Origin: Gemmatimonadota bacterium
Lineage (GTDB): Bacteria; ARS69
DNA: 64,000 nucleotides
Direction: 5' to 3'
Assembly: GCA_030747075.1 (NCBI GenBank)
Contig: JASLLL010000011.1
Coordinates: 1 to 64,000, forward strand
Shown: piece after piece, positions 62,396 to 64,000 of the stretch
Numbering within the stretch: the stretch's first letter is position 1
How the letters are laid out: the number at the start of each line of letters is the position of its first letter
Program-made: the position numbers and the translations under genes
The notes under the pieces: model-generated
The model's input: only the letters and a program-made list of their open reading frames with translations
The model's database searches: none
Told to the model about the DNA's origin: nothing

Positions 62396-64000
62396 ATGTT
62401 GCTTCTTGCGGGAGTTGTGGTCGCGGTCTGCACGCTGGACGGGCAAGTGGTCGAAACAGGCGGATCGCCGCTCGGTGGCGTGGCGGTCGTGGACGCGGTC
62501 CGCGATACGGTACTGGCGACGACGACCGGCGACGGTCGGTTCAAAGTGACCGTCGGCGCGGGTGACCCCGTTCTGGAGTTTCGGTCTCCCGATCACGCGC
62601 CCTTCGTTCAGGCGACCCGTTGCGGCACCACGCTCAAGGTGTCGCTCATGCCACGGGTGTTTCGAATGGCACCCGTGAGCGTTCAAGCGGATCGACTCCG
62701 GCGTACCGGAGAGGTCACAATGTCGCGCGTGGATCGCCCCGGTCCGGGTTTCGTGCGGGAGGCATCGGCGGGTTCACCGTCATTGACGCAGGCCGTCGCG
62801 CAACTGCCCGGCGTGGGAGCGGTCGGCCGGGATGGATTCACGGCGGCCCCCACGATTCGCGGGATGGGACGCGGCCGGTCGGTCGTGTTGCTGGAAGGCA
62901 TGCGCCAGTCTTCAGACCGGGGGGTCGGTCCAAGCGCGAGCTTTCTGGATCCAACGCTGGTCGGCAGCGTTGCGGTCGTGCGAGGTGCGGCGGGCGTGGC
63001 GTGGGGAAGCGGCGCCATGGGCGGCGTGGTCCGGGCAGGGCTGCCCGACCCGCCGGACGCATGGAGCGCGGAGGCGCGGGCCGCGCTCACCACAAGTCTC
63101 GCGGGGAGGCTTGCGACCGCGCGTATCGGCGGGCCGATTACCCCGGGGTGGGCCGCGACCTGCGCGCTTTTTCGGCGGACCGCCCTGGACTATCGTTTTC
63201 CGTCAGGCAGCGGCGATCCAGCTGGCCGCGCCACCAACTCCGGACTGGAAAGCACCGGCGGAGCGGGCATCGTCTCGGGAAGTGTCGCGGGCGGGACGCT
63301 TCGCATCGCCGGAATCTGCACGAATGCGGATGAAGTCGGGCGCTCCACCACGAAACCCAACCGGCTCGATACCATCGAAGAGGAAGGGCACCGGCAGATC
63401 TCCGGCCGCTTCGCACGGGAAGAGAACGACTCCCGAACGGAGATCGCCGGAGGCGTTCATCGGTCGTGGACCACAAACCGGGGTGAACGGTTTGATGACG
63501 AAGGAACACGCACGCAGACCGGTCACCTCCGAAACGAATCGTGGGATGGCTCCGCGTCCGTTCTTGTAGAGCGATGGGAGGGGCGTGGCGCGTGGTTGGG
63601 CGGGCTGGACGCGTTCTTTCGAAGGGATGTCGATGCGGCCGAGACGGTGGTTCCGTTTGCGGGAGGCGTGCCCGGAGGCGCGACCACCCGGGACCTCGTG
63701 CGTGACGGATCGCGCACCGACATGGGGGTCTTCGCGGCGAGAAAGTGGAACCCGCACCCCGCGACCGAAGTGCTGCTCGCCGCCCGTGCGGACCTTGCGA
63801 AGCGGGCAGCCCGCGACAGGGACGACGCCACCTGGCTTGCGCCCAGTCTCACCGCGTCGGTGGTGTGGCCGCTTGCTCCCGCGTGGACCGGGACCGCGGG
63901 ACTTTCACGGTCGTTTCGCGCTCCGAGGCTGTCGGAGATGGTGTTCGAGGGGGACAGACCCGGCGGATACCGTCTGGCCAACCCGGATCTGGAACCCGAG
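62396..64000 (+). CDS. TonB-dependent outer-membrane receptor (3' end missing)
   Basis: The reading frame is open from ATG 62396 through the window end (535 residues). An N-terminal carboxypeptidase-like regulatory domain (DGQVVETGGSPLGGVAVVDA, GRFKVTV) is followed by a plug domain (TQAVAQLPGVGAVGRDGFTA, IRGMGRGRSVVLLEGM, GSVAVVRGAAGVAWGSGAMG) and barrel strands including SFRAPRLSEMVFEGDRPGGY. An in-frame stop at 62366 and the lack of other starts fix ATG 62396, but the signal peptide is short and lacks a basic n-region (MLLLAGVVVAVC). No TonB box is evident. It probably imports a siderophore, vitamin B12 or glycan; the substrate is unknown. It starts 1 nt after the methyltransferase. Confidence 0.88.
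   Translation, partial: MLLLAGVVVAVCTLDGQVVETGGSPLGGVAVVDAVRDTVLATTTGDGRFKVTVGAGDPVLEFRSPDHAPFVQATRCGTTLKVSLMPRVFRMAPVSVQADRLRRTGEVTMSRVDRPGPGFVREASAGSPSLTQAVAQLPGVGAVGRDGFTAAPTIRGMGRGRSVVLLEGMRQSSDRGVGPSASFLDPTLVGSVAVVRGAAGVAWGSGAMGGVVRAGLPDPPDAWSAEARAALTTSLAGRLATARIGGPITPGWAATCALFRRTALDYRFPSGSGDPAGRATNSGLESTGGAGIVSGSVAGGTLRIAGICTNADEVGRSTTKPNRLDTIEEEGHRQISGRFAREENDSRTEIAGGVHRSWTTNRGERFDDEGTRTQTGHLRNESWDGSASVLVERWEGRGAWLGGLDAFFRRDVDAAETVVPFAGGVPGGATTRDLVRDGSRTDMGVFAARKWNPHPATEVLLAARADLAKRAARDRDDATWLAPSLTASVVWPLAPAWTGTAGLSRSFRAPRLSEMVFEGDRPGGYRLANPDLEPE

Noticed and set aside
1-64000. tRNA, rRNA, tmRNA, RNase P RNA, SRP RNA and CRISPR arrays
   Set aside because: Intergenic regions were read by eye for T-loop, RNase P and SRP core motifs and for repeat-spacer patterns; none was found, although weakly conserved RNAs could be missed without a covariance search.

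Overview
The window reads as the chromosomal origin region of a GC-rich Gram-negative bacterium. The outer-membrane complement (PorV-like protein, OmpA-like protein, TonB-dependent receptor, LpxH-like lipid A enzyme, SLBB-type polysaccharide exporter) shows a diderm. PorV, SpoVG, DUF2203 and a TPR/sigma-54 activator together suggest an uncultured FCB-type lineage (an Eisenbacteria-like group would fit). This placement is inference, because no rRNA is present. No rRNA, tRNA, insertion sequence, phage or CRISPR array was seen.

The centre is a classic origin cluster. Leftward on the minus strand from about 28.2 kb lie rpmH, rnpA, yidD, yidC, mnmE, mnmG, rsmG, then a spacer with two parS sites, parA, parB, an M23 peptidase and a bactofilin. 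Rightward on the plus strand lie dnaA, dnaN, recF, a DUF721 gene, gyrB and gyrA. The 612-bp rpmH/dnaA gap holds a dnaA promoter, an rpmH promoter, an AT-rich patch and DnaA boxes; the dnaA/dnaN gap holds further boxes. Most genes point away from this origin on both arms.

The left arm (0-18 kb) carries, mostly on the minus strand: a truncated SUMF1 lipoprotein, a sigma-70 factor downstream of an HtrA protease, a PorV-like protein, an Fn3 lipoprotein, a tightly coupled S9 peptidase/HD/Smr/DUF2203 run, an OmpA-like protein with calcium-binding repeats, a flavin reductase, SpoVG and an isocitrate/isopropylmalate dehydrogenase-family enzyme. An LpxH-like gene and an alkaline-phosphatase-superfamily membrane protein lie on the plus strand.

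The right arm (38-64 kb) carries a beta-helix protein, HflX, DUF72, a FakA-FakB-like fusion and two small unknown genes. An XRE regulator then precedes a polysaccharide operon (SLBB exporter, Wzz, sulfotransferase, Wzy-like polymerase, three glycosyltransferases) in which several genes overlap by 4 nt. After it come a CoA-transferase/GNAT fusion, a lipoprotein, a secreted acidic 112-aa protein translationally coupled to a TPR-containing sigma-54 activator, a MATE transporter, a methyltransferase and a truncated TonB-dependent receptor.

The most intriguing unit is the secreted small protein plus TPR/sigma-54 activator. It recalls the layout of peptide-sensing TPR regulators, but in a Gram-negative enhancer-binding-protein setting. 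Other points of note are a 22-nt inverted repeat beside parS, a run of hairpins before the porV promoter, and a GyrA that lacks both classical quinolone-contact residues.
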